A stretch of 64,000 bases of DNA, taken from the NCBI GenBank assembly GCA_037355855.1, contig CM074760.1, positions 4,394,501-4,458,500 of the forward strand, read 5' to 3'. This document shows positions 31,842-42,754 of the stretch, piece by piece (position 1 is the stretch's first letter; each line of letters begins with the position of its first letter). The stretch is from Pseudo-nitzschia pungens (lineage: Eukaryota > Bacillariophyta > Bacillariophyceae > Bacillariales > Bacillariaceae). The notes beneath the pieces were generated by a model. The model ran no database searches. It had not been told where the DNA came from and worked only from the letters and a program-made list of their open reading frames with translations. The position numbers were made by a program, and so were the translations under genes.

Positions 31842-34800
31842 ATGAATACCAACGACGACGACACTCCTTCCCCGATGCCGGTGGTGAGACTTTCTCGCAA
31901 CATGCATTCTGATGTTAGCACGATTACTCGTACCACAACACAAGAAGATACTACTGATACCACTACTGTTGTCGGCATTGATGATAATATCCAACCCACA
32001 CAATTTTCTTCACAAGAAATAATCGATGCTCAAAACAAATACTTCGAACAACAATACGCCCAAGACCATATATGTCGTGACGGAGGAGACAGTGACGAAG
32101 ATGGTTCAGAAGCAAGATCATTTGATGTGCTAGCGTCTTTAAACATAGAAAAACAACACAACAATGCAAATCATTCGGATTCTATCTTCGATTACGAGCT
32201 TTATGAATGTAAGAATGGAATTCTAAATGAACACAATATCGATTATCCTAAGGTACCTTTTGATTTCATACCTTCCGGTTTGAAGAAAGGGGAGCCTCCA
32301 TTTGAAAAAGTGGACAATCCTGGATCATGGAACAGGTACTACTTTGAACCGAAATTCAAAGAAGGGAAATATCTTTATCATTGTATGCCCAGCGGCTGTA
32401 TTCCATTTCGGGATCAGTCGATACCTGAAGGTATTGACGCCGGCCCTGTTAGATTCCACAAAGACAGTGGATGGACGTTCCACTACAAAGGATGGAATGC
32501 AGAAAAGGGAATAGATAAATACAGAACTGGAACAGAAAATAATCTCTTTCCTACAAATAGGAAAGGATGCCTTGACAAAGATAAGTTGATAAAGCACGGA
32601 CTAACTGTCGAGAGGATTCGCGATGATGATGCTCTGTTTTTCTATCAGCTTATCATCCCATTACACTACCCAGATCGATCCGGAATTGAAGGAGATGAGA
32701 GGATGCCTTACTTCCCTCTTGTTACTTGGTTCAGTAATGTTTATGCCAATCGGAAGAACGATGGTTATGGACATCAGATAAAATCTATTTCCCATGAAGA
32801 AGTAGTCAAATTCGATGGTTGTTTATTCATGCATGGTGCTTGTGGTGGAGGGAGTTCTCAAGATATTAAAAATCGATGGGATCCCAAGGATTGTATGTAC
32901 AATAAAACTATCCATAAAACTATGAGCCTATGGAGGTGGCGAGAGATTAAAGAGAACTTAAAGGTATCGAACAATTATGAGGAAGAACACAGGGTACCAT
33001 TCAATCCTTCCAATAAGTTCGATTATATTTACAAAGTGCTTGTTCACAACACTAATTATATAACAAAAAGAGCAGATCAAGATCTGGTGGTAGATGAAAC
33101 CACTTGGGCATTTGGTGGTTACGGGGGTTCGAACGTTTATTTCACTCCAGGGAAAAGGACAAGTAGAGGTGGTCAAACAACTCTCTTATTTGACTGTTAT
33201 AGGATACGTCCGAGAGCATATATACACCGGGTTGGAAAGTATAAATGCGCTCCCGGTTTTACCAGAAGGGGTCAGTCGGAAGTATTTGAACTAGTGACGA
33301 ATGGTGTTCTACCACAGATTGGTCCAGATAAACTATGGGTTCAACCACCACATTTGACTGTTGATAATTTTTTCAATGGTGATGTCATCTTGGATTGGAT
33401 GGGAAGCAAAGGTTTGTCTATGCTAGGTACTGTTTCGAGATCGTGTCTTCCGAAAGGTGTTCCATCTCTTTATTTACATAAAGACAACGCTCCACCAAGT
33501 AAGAAACAAAAGTCTAGGGTTGCCCGGCTTACGAATCCTATCACTTTAGTGAAAAGGTTTTTCTTCCCAGAAAAAGGGGACAAGAAAAAACCGGAACAAC
33601 AAAAACCCCAGTTATCCTCAACAAAAATACCACTTGTTTCCCCAGCAAACAAAAAATCACATACAACGACCACTGTACCACCGAAATACCCAACTACTCG
33701 ACCTCCACCATTTGATCGATTTTATAGACAACCCGATTCGAAAAATCACGTTCCATCGACCGACAAAAAAGGGGGATCGATTACAAATGTTGAAGAAGGA
33801 ACAATCGATGAAGAACACACAGGAAGGAACACCTCGACTCTACCACCATTACCATTATATACTAGAGTCCATTGTAGCTTTCAGAGCACCGGATCGACGA
33901 ATATAGGATCCGTAAATTCCATATCTTCCTCAGAATGTTATGTCCAACGGAAAAGTAGGGGACAAGGAAATAACAAAAGAAACTGGTGTATTGAAATGAA
34001 TCAAAGTAGAGAGTTATATCTACATACATACGGAAAGATAGATCAAGCCGATTCGATGATCGCAAGAGCACGTCTTCAGTATCGATCATGGAAATACTAT
34101 CACGCGGCGATTAATCATGCCAAAGCACTGAGTATAGCTGTTGCTTATGACATGTACAAAGAATGTACAGAAGGAAGTCTTGACCCAACTTGGGCAAAAA
34201 AAAAAATTTTAACAGCACACCAATTTCAATCTAAATTGGCGTTACAGATGCTTACTTACAACCCTCTCGAAAACAAATACCCTGGCGACATAATGTTAAG
34301 GAAATCGATGCAAGAAATGAAAGGTAGAAGAAGTCGGAACAAATGGTCTCTAAGAATTCGAAAGAGATATAGGAGGAGCCATAGGTCCATTTACGTCGCA
34401 AATGGAGTAGTATGTGACTATCTATCTCGTGAAGTGGTGAACCAAGCGCTGGTTAATGGACGTCTATGTCTAGAAGGTCAAGTTCTGAAATACCATGGTA
34501 TGGAGAAAATAACAAATAAGAGTGGAAGACTTTGTTATATGTGTGGAAGAAGATGTTATACTTGTTGTTCTAAATGCACCGACAATAACGGCAATCCGAT
34601 TACTTTATGTTGTATGTCATCAAGAGACTGGTCTTCTGACTCTACTACTATTACACAACATCCTCAATGGTGTTATCACGAATACCATGATCCGGCTTAC
34701 TTTGGACTCGGCAGAAAAGATTTTAAATCTATCAGGAGTGATGAAAAGAAATGGATTGAAGTACAAACAGAAGATGATATACAAACTAATAGGGAGTATG

Positions 34801-35054
34801 TGTACTATCTGCTCGGAAGAGACGACTTGTTAAAGAAAGAACAAGAACAAGAACAAATAATCCAATCGATAAAAGAATCGAAAGAAAAAGAAAAGAAGAA
34901 AAAGAAAACTGATATTACAAACAAATCGATATCGATACAGGAAGACAAACAACAATCACAAGAGACTATCATGACCATTGACACAGAAGAGATACTATTC
35001 AATACACAGGAGTCGACCGATTCGGTAGATATCAAATGTAGTGGAATTATCTAA
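31842..35054 (+). CDS. piggyBac-like transposase (DDE_Tnp_1_7), full length
   Basis: The protein has 1070 residues. The N terminus is Thr/Asp-rich. Catalytic Asp candidates follow in piggyBac order: D418 in LVVDETTW, D508 in LTVDNFFNGDVI, and D734 or D737 in YGKIDQADSMIARAR. A Lys/Pro/Thr-rich, apparently disordered insert of about 130 residues (roughly 550-680) separates the second and third Asp, longer than in typical family members. The C-terminal CYMCGRRCYTCCSKC...CC cluster (about 898-924) is the cysteine-rich DNA-binding end of piggyBac proteins. A Lys/Glu coiled-coil-like tail follows. The start has GACAATCATGA context and there are no internal stops. It differs strongly from the relic at 5756-9059, so it is a separate lineage. 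Confidence 0.85.
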   Translation: MNTNDDDTPSPMPVVRLSRNMHSDVSTITRTTTQEDTTDTTTVVGIDDNIQPTQFSSQEIIDAQNKYFEQQYAQDHICRDGGDSDEDGSEARSFDVLASLNIEKQHNNANHSDSIFDYELYECKNGILNEHNIDYPKVPFDFIPSGLKKGEPPFEKVDNPGSWNRYYFEPKFKEGKYLYHCMPSGCIPFRDQSIPEGIDAGPVRFHKDSGWTFHYKGWNAEKGIDKYRTGTENNLFPTNRKGCLDKDKLIKHGLTVERIRDDDALFFYQLIIPLHYPDRSGIEGDERMPYFPLVTWFSNVYANRKNDGYGHQIKSISHEEVVKFDGCLFMHGACGGGSSQDIKNRWDPKDCMYNKTIHKTMSLWRWREIKENLKVSNNYEEEHRVPFNPSNKFDYIYKVLVHNTNYITKRADQDLVVDETTWAFGGYGGSNVYFTPGKRTSRGGQTTLLFDCYRIRPRAYIHRVGKYKCAPGFTRRGQSEVFELVTNGVLPQIGPDKLWVQPPHLTVDNFFNGDVILDWMGSKGLSMLGTVSRSCLPKGVPSLYLHKDNAPPSKKQKSRVARLTNPITLVKRFFFPEKGDKKKPEQQKPQLSSTKIPLVSPANKKSHTTTTVPPKYPTTRPPPFDRFYRQPDSKNHVPSTDKKGGSITNVEEGTIDEEHTGRNTSTLPPLPLYTRVHCSFQSTGSTNIGSVNSISSSECYVQRKSRGQGNNKRNWCIEMNQSRELYLHTYGKIDQADSMIARARLQYRSWKYYHAAINHAKALSIAVAYDMYKECTEGSLDPTWAKKKILTAHQFQSKLALQMLTYNPLENKYPGDIMLRKSMQEMKGRRSRNKWSLRIRKRYRRSHRSIYVANGVVCDYLSREVVNQALVNGRLCLEGQVLKYHGMEKITNKSGRLCYMCGRRCYTCCSKCTDNNGNPITLCCMSSRDWSSDSTTITQHPQWCYHEYHDPAYFGLGRKDFKSIRSDEKKWIEVQTEDDIQTNREYVYYLLGRDDLLKKEQEQEQIIQSIKESKEKEKKKKKTDITNKSISIQEDKQQSQETIMTIDTEEILFNTQESTDSVDIKCSGII

Positions 35055-35101
35055 AAATAAAGAACAATAGAAGATTATTAATGGTGGTATGTATTCCTAA
35101 C

Positions 35102-36376
35102 TTAATTTCTTTTTTGGATGGATTTCCAACTTTGTTTGTTATCTTTATCACTACTAGTACGGCGTTGTTGTTCTTCTTTCGATTCGGACGAAACTGGACA
35201 CTCACTATTGACAAGGTTGAATGGATCGTAAACGATACCATAATTCATCAATCGTTCGGCTCTTTCTTTCTCTTCTAAAGCAATTGCTTTGGAATTCCAC
35301 CCAATACCCCACTCTTTATAAGCAAATTTAATAGCACAAGAATGGTGAGTTGCATGTGATTGTACTTCCCAACCTCTCACCTTATGATATAGACCAATAA
35401 ACCATTGTTTCTTCTGTCGAAACGACATTCCCTCTAATTCTCCAAGCTCCGATGCGATAGCGCTTCGAGCCATTGCAACTGTAGTAGCAATGTAACTCTT
35501 CTGAAGGCAAGTCCCTAATCCACATCCTAAACAATGTTTCTCTGCGAAATGGCCTAGGGATGGATGTTCTTTATATAAATCGATAGGCTCCTGTTTCGAT
35601 AATGCCTTAGCTTCTTTGTAAAAGTAACGGGCGGCTCCTTCGAGTATTAGATCTTCTGGTGGATCATAGAACAACGCACTTCGGCTTTTTTTTTTCGGAA
35701 GAGTTTGTTCTTTTTTTCTTTCGGGTGTCGTTTCTTCCTTTCTTTTCTTGGATTGCCTTTTGTTCTTACTTCCGGATTTGTTAATCGCTGGTGGCTTTCT
35801 ATCCTCTGAATCGTCCTCGCTTTTGATATTGTCCGGTTGTTCTTGTTTATTTTTGGTATCAAAAAGTGCTCTTGCCTTTGCTTTGGCTTCTTTCATTAAC
35901 TTTGATCTTTGATGCAACAATTCCGCACCTTTCATCAAAACTGTATTGATATTAGGAAGCTCGGGTGACGGTGTTAAAGGTGGAGTAGGGGGTTGCGGAG
36001 GTGGTGGAACAGAAATATCCCTGACGACTTCGACTTTCCAACCATAACCTGGATCTAGAAACTTGACAGCTTGCTCTACTTGACGAGCCTTCGAAGCAGG
36101 ATACCATTTCAATTTCATATTCCTTTTCTTGTGGATTCTCTTTTTAATTCTATTCTTGGTTCTTTCCCTATCGAATAATTTTCTAGCTTTAAAAACGGTC
36201 CGAGAAGCAAGCCCTCTAGCCTTGTAATCAGTTGCAGCTATGTTGTTCCGTTTCCACGAATCGGGACAAGGGGGAGTGTCGAAAGGTGGCGCCGATAAAG
36301 GAGATACATCCTCTTCCCTTTTTTTAAGATCGGGGTAAAGATCATCGACTTTAAATTCCGGTGTTTGAATTGGCAT
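35102..36376 (-). CDS. Second protein of the DNA transposon, unknown function
   Basis: The ATG at 36376 (MPIQTPEFKVDDLYPDLKK, context CAACCATGCC) is preferred over the upstream in-frame ATG at 36451, giving 424 residues. The N-terminal third is basic (RTKNRIKKRIHKKRNMK), then comes a Pro run (PPPPQPPTPPLTPSPELP), a Lys/Glu-rich nuclear-localisation-like stretch, and a more conserved-looking C-terminal domain. That domain contains HCLGCGLGTCLQKSY and YHKVRGWEVQSHATHHSCAIKFAY, a possible Cys/His metal site. It is transcribed towards the transposase inside the same TIRs, so a role as DNA-binding or regulatory partner is inferred. I do not recognise the family. Confidence 0.7.
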   Translation of the reverse strand: MPIQTPEFKVDDLYPDLKKREEDVSPLSAPPFDTPPCPDSWKRNNIAATDYKARGLASRTVFKARKLFDRERTKNRIKKRIHKKRNMKLKWYPASKARQVEQAVKFLDPGYGWKVEVVRDISVPPPPQPPTPPLTPSPELPNINTVLMKGAELLHQRSKLMKEAKAKARALFDTKNKQEQPDNIKSEDDSEDRKPPAINKSGSKNKRQSKKRKEETTPERKKEQTLPKKKSRSALFYDPPEDLILEGAARYFYKEAKALSKQEPIDLYKEHPSLGHFAEKHCLGCGLGTCLQKSYIATTVAMARSAIASELGELEGMSFRQKKQWFIGLYHKVRGWEVQSHATHHSCAIKFAYKEWGIGWNSKAIALEEKERAERLMNYGIVYDPFNLVNSECPVSSESKEEQQRRTSSDKDNKQSWKSIQKRN

Positions 36377-37039
36377 GGTTGTTTTTCTTTTCTTTTCTTT
36401 TTTTTGGGAAAGGGAAGGATAAGGACAAATGGCATATTTGGATAACAACACCTCTCCAATACAAAATAGATTCGACGTCGGAACATTTCTTTACTCTTGA
36501 CACGAAAATTTGACACAGAAGGATATGAACAGATTGTTATTCCAAATTTTATTGGATTGTTGTTGATTGAATGATTATTCGATACTCTCCATAAGAATGG
36601 ATAGGTGATTCTTTGACACCATCGGATCTAACCATCATGAACACACCGTCGTCGATTTGTCCGGAACGAGAACACATACCAATTTGAGAAAGATGAGAAG
36701 ACAGTGTGTCGATGATGGTTCTTTGCCACAGAAAAAAAGAAAAACCTGGCTAAAATTGGCCAAAATAAAACTTGAATCGAGTTAGTCATTACTAGTAAAT
36801 GCGTGTGGTTCTAAAGTGGTTCTAAAAATGCGCATATGCGCATATGCCAAAATTACATGTGTCAACTTCAGTGAGTATTTGCAACAACAAGAGCACCTCT
36901 GAAGTATATAGAACCATATACCTATGGAAAGAGGAGAGTGAGAGCTTTCTAACAAGCCATTACTTGTTGCTATTGGATCTATACTTTAGAAGTTATGATT
37001 ACTCCAAAAAAAAATGCGCATATCTGCAGTTTTAGAACC
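36377..37039. other. Right non-coding part of the DNA transposon, with an internal inverted-repeat pair
   Basis: ggttctaaaaatgcgcat at about 36819 faces its inverted relative ending at about 37038 (atgcgcatatctgcagtttt then agaacc), enclosing 220 bp. The motif tggttctaaa occurs twice in a row at 36808-36828. This may be a small MITE within the larger element or a subterminal transposase-binding structure. Confidence 0.5.
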
Positions 37040-37056
37040 CCGCCGCAGCTAAACGA
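37040..37056 (-). repeat. Right terminal inverted repeat, 17 bp
   Basis: It is a perfect inverted match to 31425-31441 and is followed by TA. Confidence 0.8.
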
Positions 37057-37875
37057 TAGTACAAAAATTCCTATCCTCTTCTAGTATGGTGTTTTGATAG
37101 CGGAAAGCCTCTGTTTGAGCACCTTGCCAATCTCATTAAGAAATTTCAGGGGCATCAAATAGTCTTGCTTGTTGGCAATCAGTGGTGTAGTTGCCAAACT
37201 CTTATAGCTTGATGGTCACTATCATCATAAAGTGTTCTGTATCATTATCAAAGGAACCATTTGCTGTGCTCAAGGTTACAACTTCTTGATGCTTCAATTG
37301 GATTAAGATAGCTATAAATGGTAGAGCTCTTTTGTTGATTAGAGTTGTGGTTGGCCTTCTATCAAGAAGTGCAAGTAGTGGTCTTGCTGTGAGAGATATG
37401 CCTTGTATGAACTGTATGTTGGTTAGTAGAATAGGAACCTCATTGCTCATATTTGATGCCAGATGTTGATTTTGGATTGTTTTTTGTGCTGTATTTCCAG
37501 CAGTTGACAGCATTTTTGAATAATTTTGCTCCAACGCACCTCCTGTTACATGTTAAGGTAGAAATTTTGGAGTAGTATAAAATTGTGTGTTCAGATACTT
37601 TACAAGATACAAATAAGAATATTGAGAGTGGGAGTAGATGAAATTTTTGATGTCGGTGTATGCTTGGCATATTCCAAAATAGGCATGCTCTGCCATAAAT
37701 GTTGATCCATTGTCAAGTTGTAGGATAAGGCATATATATAATCTCTTGGGACTCGACCAATTGCTCAATAAACTGTGATGACTCCATTTGGACACATACA
37801 TATCGTATATACCTTCACGAAGCTTTATATTTGATTCCCACATGGGATTTGGTTAATTATTCAACTGTGGCTTAT
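37057..37875 (-). pseudogene. Gypsy-type retrotransposon relic, protease-like segment
   Basis: On the minus strand, 37534-37202 reads LLALLDRRPTTTLINKRALP, which resembles the retropepsin start of Ty3/gypsy Pol but with DRRP where the catalytic D[ST]G should be. 37843-37553 is open for 96 codons without a motif that I can name. The segment continues across copy 3 to the integrase-like piece at 39871-40266. Confidence 0.4.
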
Positions 37876-39800
37876 ACAATTTGCGCGACGCGCATTTTGT
37901 CCGACGTTCCGATGTTCCAGTACTAAAAATACGTAGATTTCTACACAACTTTACCATGCGATATCTCGCTCCCTTATACACCCCCAATCACAACCCCAGG
38001 ACCTACATGTATTAACCAAGACCTGCGCTCTTCGTTTCTGCTATCGGTTCAGTTGCTGGATGCTTCGTTTGGTTGCTTTGGTTGCCAATTCACCACTCGG
38101 CGGCCGATCAAGCAGCAGCAACAACCAACACAAAACCGACACATAATTTTCTACAGCACTTCCAGTACAGATACTACAGCAATTCACCACTCTTTTTCGA
38201 TGTACGGTACTGCTTCGATCTGTTCCCAAGCTCCAACCAAGGCCCTTACGTATATCTTGCTATACTTAATGTTCTACACTGTTTCCAAGCTGCTTAAGTG
38301 ATTCTCACTTAAAGTTCTTCCACTGTAGGAATATTTCTACACGAAATTCCAGATGTCATCTGTTTCCAAGTCTATTGCCCTGCTGGACCATAAGTGTTTT
38401 CGCTTATGGTCCTACTGTTTTCTGACCCAAGCCCCAAAGCCGCTAAGTACAGTTCACTTAAGGCTCTACCATCTACATATACCTCTCAGGTGTACAGTAT
38501 AAATGTCATCTGTCTCCAAGTCTACTGCCCTGCTGGACCATAAGTGTTTTCGCTTATGGTCCTACTGTTTTCTGACCCAAGCCCCAAAGCCGCTAAGTAC
38601 AGTTCACTTAAGGCTCTACCATCTACATATACCTCCCAGATGTACTGTATAAATGTCATCTGTTTCCAAGTCTACTGCCCTGCTGGACCATAATTGTTTT
38701 CGCTTATGGTCCTACTGTTTCCTGACCCAAGCCCCAAAGTCGCTAAGTACAGTTGCTTAAGGCTCTCCTACCTACATAACCCTGTCAGGTGCACACTTCA
38801 ACTGTCATCTGTTTTCAAGTCTACTGCCCTGCTGGACTATAAGTGTTTCGCTTATGGTCCTACTGTTTCTTGACCCAAGCCCCAAAGCCGCTAAGTACAG
38901 CTTGCTTAAGGCTCTCCTACCTACATAACCCCCTCAGGTGCACACTTCAACTGTCATCTGTTTTCAAGTCTACTGCCCTGCTGGACCATAATTGTTTTTG
39001 ACTATGGACCTACTGTTTTTCTGACCCAAGCCCCAAAGCCGCTAAGTACATGTTACTTAATGCTTCACCACCAACATATACCCCTCCAGTTCACAGTACA
39101 GCTGCCACCTGTTTTCAAGCCTACAGCCCTGATGGTTCATAAGTGTTATCACTTAAAGGCCGTGTTTCCAAGCTACTACAGGAGAGCAAGTTCGTTCTAC
39201 GAATTTGGTAGTAGGCTCCACTGCCTCTTAGTGTTTCGACGGAATACAAGCATTACCTGGGAAATTTTGCTTGTTTTCGGTGTACGGTACCATACGAATG
39301 GTAAGGAGTGTGTGGTAAGGAATGTGTTTGGGGCTGACTACTCGCATTACTGATGCTACACTCCAGCATCCAGAGAGGAGTTTTGCTTTTGTACGCTGAC
39401 CACTAGCATTACTGATACTATGTATCTGAGGAAGGGTTTTGCTTGTGTCGGCTGACCACTAGCATTACGGATGCTGCATACCAGCATTGGAGGGACAGTT
39501 TTGCTTGTGTCTTTCCCTTTCACGTTCTTGTTACCCCGTCTCCTGTACGCTTTGCAACAGCAGTGTCTGTTGTGCTCTGGACTGGTTTGTTTTTCTTCCT
39601 GTTTCTTACCAAGGTTCGTTTGCAAAATAGTCGTCTTTACAACCTGGGGCCCAAATCCCCCATGGTTGAGGCGACGCGTCGTTCTACAACTTGGGGCCTA
39701 ACCTCTCTTCGATTGAGGCGACGATAAAGTCTGGTTACAGACTGAGTAGCTTTTAACCACCTTCGGTGGATTTTCCTACTTAAATAAGTATATTATTATT
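37876..39800 (+). mobile_element. LINE-tailed non-autonomous element, copy 3
   Basis: The element is flanked by attcaactgtggcttat (37859-37875 and 39801-39817). It has the same 5' hairpin with GAC instead of GAA in the loop, the tandem array at 38355-39105 with periods of 150, 150, 149 and 149 bp, and the 3' hairpins and ATT tail. Because the period is not kept at a multiple of three, the long frames seen in copies 1 and 2 are broken here, which argues that the array is not coding. It carries no transduced sequence. Confidence 0.92.
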
Positions 39801-39870
39801 ATTCAACTGTGGCTTATACTAGCTACGCTAGCACATCACATAGTGCCTCATGATTGACCAAATCTTGTAA

Positions 39871-40266
39871 TTAAGCCAACCAATGGATGGTTGAAGGCTC
39901 TGAGTCTTCTGACTGTTCCATTTCTTGGTATGGAGTGGGCTTCCGGATGTTCACTGTTTGAACTACTAAAAAAGTTCTTTGCAATTTTACAGTCCCATTG
40001 TCATTGACTTGAGTGATGAGGAAAGGGCCTGCCTTCCTAGGCTGTAGCTTGTCAGGATCCAGCTCTTGCGTCCATACCTTGTTGTTGATTTGGAAGGTAT
40101 GCTCTATGCATCTGGCATTATTTATCAGTAGGGATTTATTGATTCCTTGTTGCCGAAGCTGCTGAAGCGCGAATAGGTTGGATGTTTGTGGTAGATTTAT
40201 CATCATGTCCCTTGCCGTGCACCAGAACACAGTCACGAGTCCACTCAGGACTGGGAAGAAATACAA
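39871..40266 (-). pseudogene. Ty3/gypsy integrase C-terminal fragment
   Basis: The 131-codon frame includes ARDMMINLPQTSNLFALQQL, KVWTQELDPDKLQPRKAGPF, ITQVNDNGTVKLQR and VNIRKPTPY. This is the familiar C-terminal pattern of gypsy integrases (DPxKLxPRxxGPF, NGTVxIQR, INIRR). The catalytic core upstream is missing. The fragment is flanked by copy 3 and by the 3' end of the minus-strand LINE. Confidence 0.75.
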
Positions 40267-40333
40267 TTAGCGAGTCTCCAGATCGCTGATTTGGAGACTG
40301 CTGATGCCGATAGCAAATAGACTAACTGATAGA

Positions 40334-41303
40334 TAATAATAATATACGTATTTAAATAACTTTAATCACCAAAGGTGAAACTAAATTACTCAGTCTGTAA
40401 CCAGACTTTAACGTCGCCTCCATCAGAGAGTCAGGACCCCAAGTGGCAGAACGACAAATTTTCAAACAAACCTTGAACATCAAGCAGGGAAAAAGACAAA
40501 CAAGTCCCACAAAATAGGGACTTGAGAGAAAGTGAGATGGGATGATATTGGGATTCAAACCAGTATCAAAAGGGATGGGACAGGATAAGAAGCAGGAACA
40601 GAAGACAAAACCAAGGTACAAAGTGTAATCAACCCTGAGGTCCAGTAAGCCAGGCTCTGAGGAGAGCTGCCTCTCGTTGGTATGGCTGCACTGGTTGGAC
40701 AGGCGCTGCATACTGCTTCCTGGCAAGGTGGATGGTTGCAAGCCACTGCCTCTTGGCAGTCAGGGTGTAACCTTGTAGGACTTGGAAAGGGGTTTGTAAA
40801 AGGGAGTGTGACTGGGGAAGTGCACCAGCTGCACCAATGGCCAATTCAGAGGAGATGGAAGCATCAAGAGATTGGTGTTGTTCAGCATCAAGGGTTCCCC
40901 CAGGACCATGGAGTCATTCATTCCTATAGGTCCAAAGATCCCAGGAGGTAAGAAAGAACTGATGGATGATAGCTGTAGCCCAACGTTTGGGAGAGCGCTT
41001 GCTTCCAATGTGGGAGTAGTAGTCAGCCTGGATTTGATACCAGCGAGGAGACCACCTACCAAGGAGCCAGTTGTGCCAACCAATAGTCCTCTGTGCCCTG
41101 ACAGCAGAAGCAATTGCAGGGGAGTAGGATGATGGATAAATGTTCTGGCCCTTCCGAACTCTGGTGAGAAGATCCACAATGGCAACAACCAATGATGGAT
41201 CAGTTTGTTCAACTTCAAGCCTCTTCTGCAGGGGTCCCCTGAAAGCAGACACACTGTGCTGTACTGCCCCAGTGTCCTTGCAGGAGAGCACATGAGAAAC
41301 CTT
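40334..41303 (-). pseudogene. 3' piece of the minus-strand LINE: ORF2 C terminus and 3' UTR
   Basis: Coding runs from 41303 to the stop at 40629-40631 with a TGA at 40914-40916. The 3' UTR (40628-40334) has both terminal hairpins and a TAA-type tail. The next residues upstream, the zinc finger CPLC...H, are at 54771 on the other side of the 13.4-kb insertion. Confidence 0.88.
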
Positions 41304-42740
41304 ACAATTTTCGCATCGCGCATTTTGTCCGACGTTCCGATGTTCCAGTACTTAAAACACGTAGATTTCTACACAACTTTCCCCTTTGATATCTCACTCA
41401 CTTCTAAAGCTCCTACAACAAAACCAAGCACCACACCTATTAACAGAGACCTCCCCTATCTGATTCTGCTGTTTGTTTGGCTGCTCATTGCTCCCTTTGG
41501 TTGCTTTGGTTGCTTGTTTCCGTGTCGGTCGATCGATCGGCAGCAACAAGCTTCGGCAAGCGAAAACAAGGACACATAATTTTCTACAGAGCTTCCAGTA
41601 CTAATTTCTACAGCTGATTCTGTTTCGCTTCTGAGCTCGGTTTGTTTTTCGATCTGTTTTCAAGCCATCTTTTTATTTAACGCTATACAGTCTTCCAAGC
41701 CCCTTAAGTGATACCCACTTAACGTTCTACATTCTTCAAGGTCGAACCTACTTAACGTTCTACATTCTTCAAGATTGAACACATATACACCCCCTTTTCT
41801 AGAAGGTTCCTACTCGCTGATCCATAAGTATTTGCAAGTTCACGCGAGCATATCTTCCAGTTTCCTCCCTCTTTTCAAGCCAATAGCCCCCCTGCTCTTC
41901 TAAGTGCCTATCATTTAAGAGCTACCCTGTTTCCTAGTCAAGCCCCCCAGTCCCTAAGTGTTTTCGCTTAAGGCTCCCCCTACTACACCTGTTTTCAAGC
42001 CAAGACCAACCGATCCCTAAGTACCTACTACTTATTGCACTCTTGTTTCCAAGACTACAGCTACTACCGCCCCTTGTTTTCAAGACTACAATTCCCCTGG
42101 TCCCTAAGTGTTCGCGAGTTCCCTGTTCCCTAAGTGTTGTCGCTCTTAAGCAACCCCAACTTGAACTTCAAGTTCGACACTGTTTTCAAGATACAAGCCT
42201 CCCCCTGGTCCCTAGGTTTTTCTACTAAAGCCCTTGTTTTCAAGCAAGCAGCTTCCCTGGTCCATAAGTGTCTCGCTCAAGGTATTTGTTTTCAAGCCAA
42301 TTGCCCCCGGATACTGTTTCCACTGCTTCCCTGATCCCTAAATGCCTCGCTCAAGGTCCCTGTTTTCAAGCCAATTGCCCCTGGATACTGTTTCCACTTA
42401 TAAGTACTTGCGAGTTTGAACTTCAAGTTCCCTCCTGGGCCTTTTAAGTGTGCCCTGCCATTGATCTCCCCCGGTCCCTAAGTGTTCCTACTAAAGCCCC
42501 CTCCCACGCAAGCAACTTCCCTGGTCCCAGGTCTTTGTTACAAGCCAGTTGTCGGTTTGTTTCTACACGATTTGCTGTGGTCTACTGGAGTTTCTAAATT
42601 CTGTAACTCCAGAGCACCTCTGTGGGTTTCGAACGTGACTCTTCTGGTAGTGCTCCAGTCCTTTCTTTTGGTTCCCCTGGAGTTTTTCCTTGTTCAGACC
42701 AACGTTGGACCTGTTGTTGCTGCTGTACCCTGTTTCCCAG
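41304..42740 (+). promoter_or_regulatory. LINE 5' end: terminal hairpin and CTTAAGTG hairpin field
   Basis: The first roughly 100 bp match the 5' ends of the three LINE-tailed elements. The first 25 nt fold on themselves (ACAA pairs with TTGT, and CGC with GCG around a 3-nt loop). From 41690 to 42480 the motif c(t)taagtg...cactta(ag) recurs many times as short hairpins, as in the 150-bp arrays of the short elements. No gene is visible. Promoter function is inferred from position. Confidence 0.6.
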
Positions 42741-42754
42741 CATATAACCTATCA

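Larger units (their letters stand above)
31425..37056 (+). mobile_element. 5.6-kb DNA transposon with 17-bp TIRs and two convergent genes
   Basis: The perfect terminal inverted repeat tcgtttagctgcggcgg occupies 31425-31441 and, inverted, 37040-37056. It is flanked by TA on both sides. Inside are a full-length piggyBac-like transposase (plus) and a second gene of unknown function (minus), convergent with a 47-bp gap. Both frames are open and the TIRs are perfect, so the element may still be active. Canonical piggyBac elements duplicate TTAA; none is present here, so this is either a divergent subgroup or the TIR extends differently from what I see. Confidence 0.8.

Noticed and set aside
40540..40580. 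B-box-like ggattcaaacc motif near 40551, considered as a tRNA or SINE head
   Set aside because: It lies in the LINE 3' UTR, has no A box at tRNA spacing and no cloverleaf.
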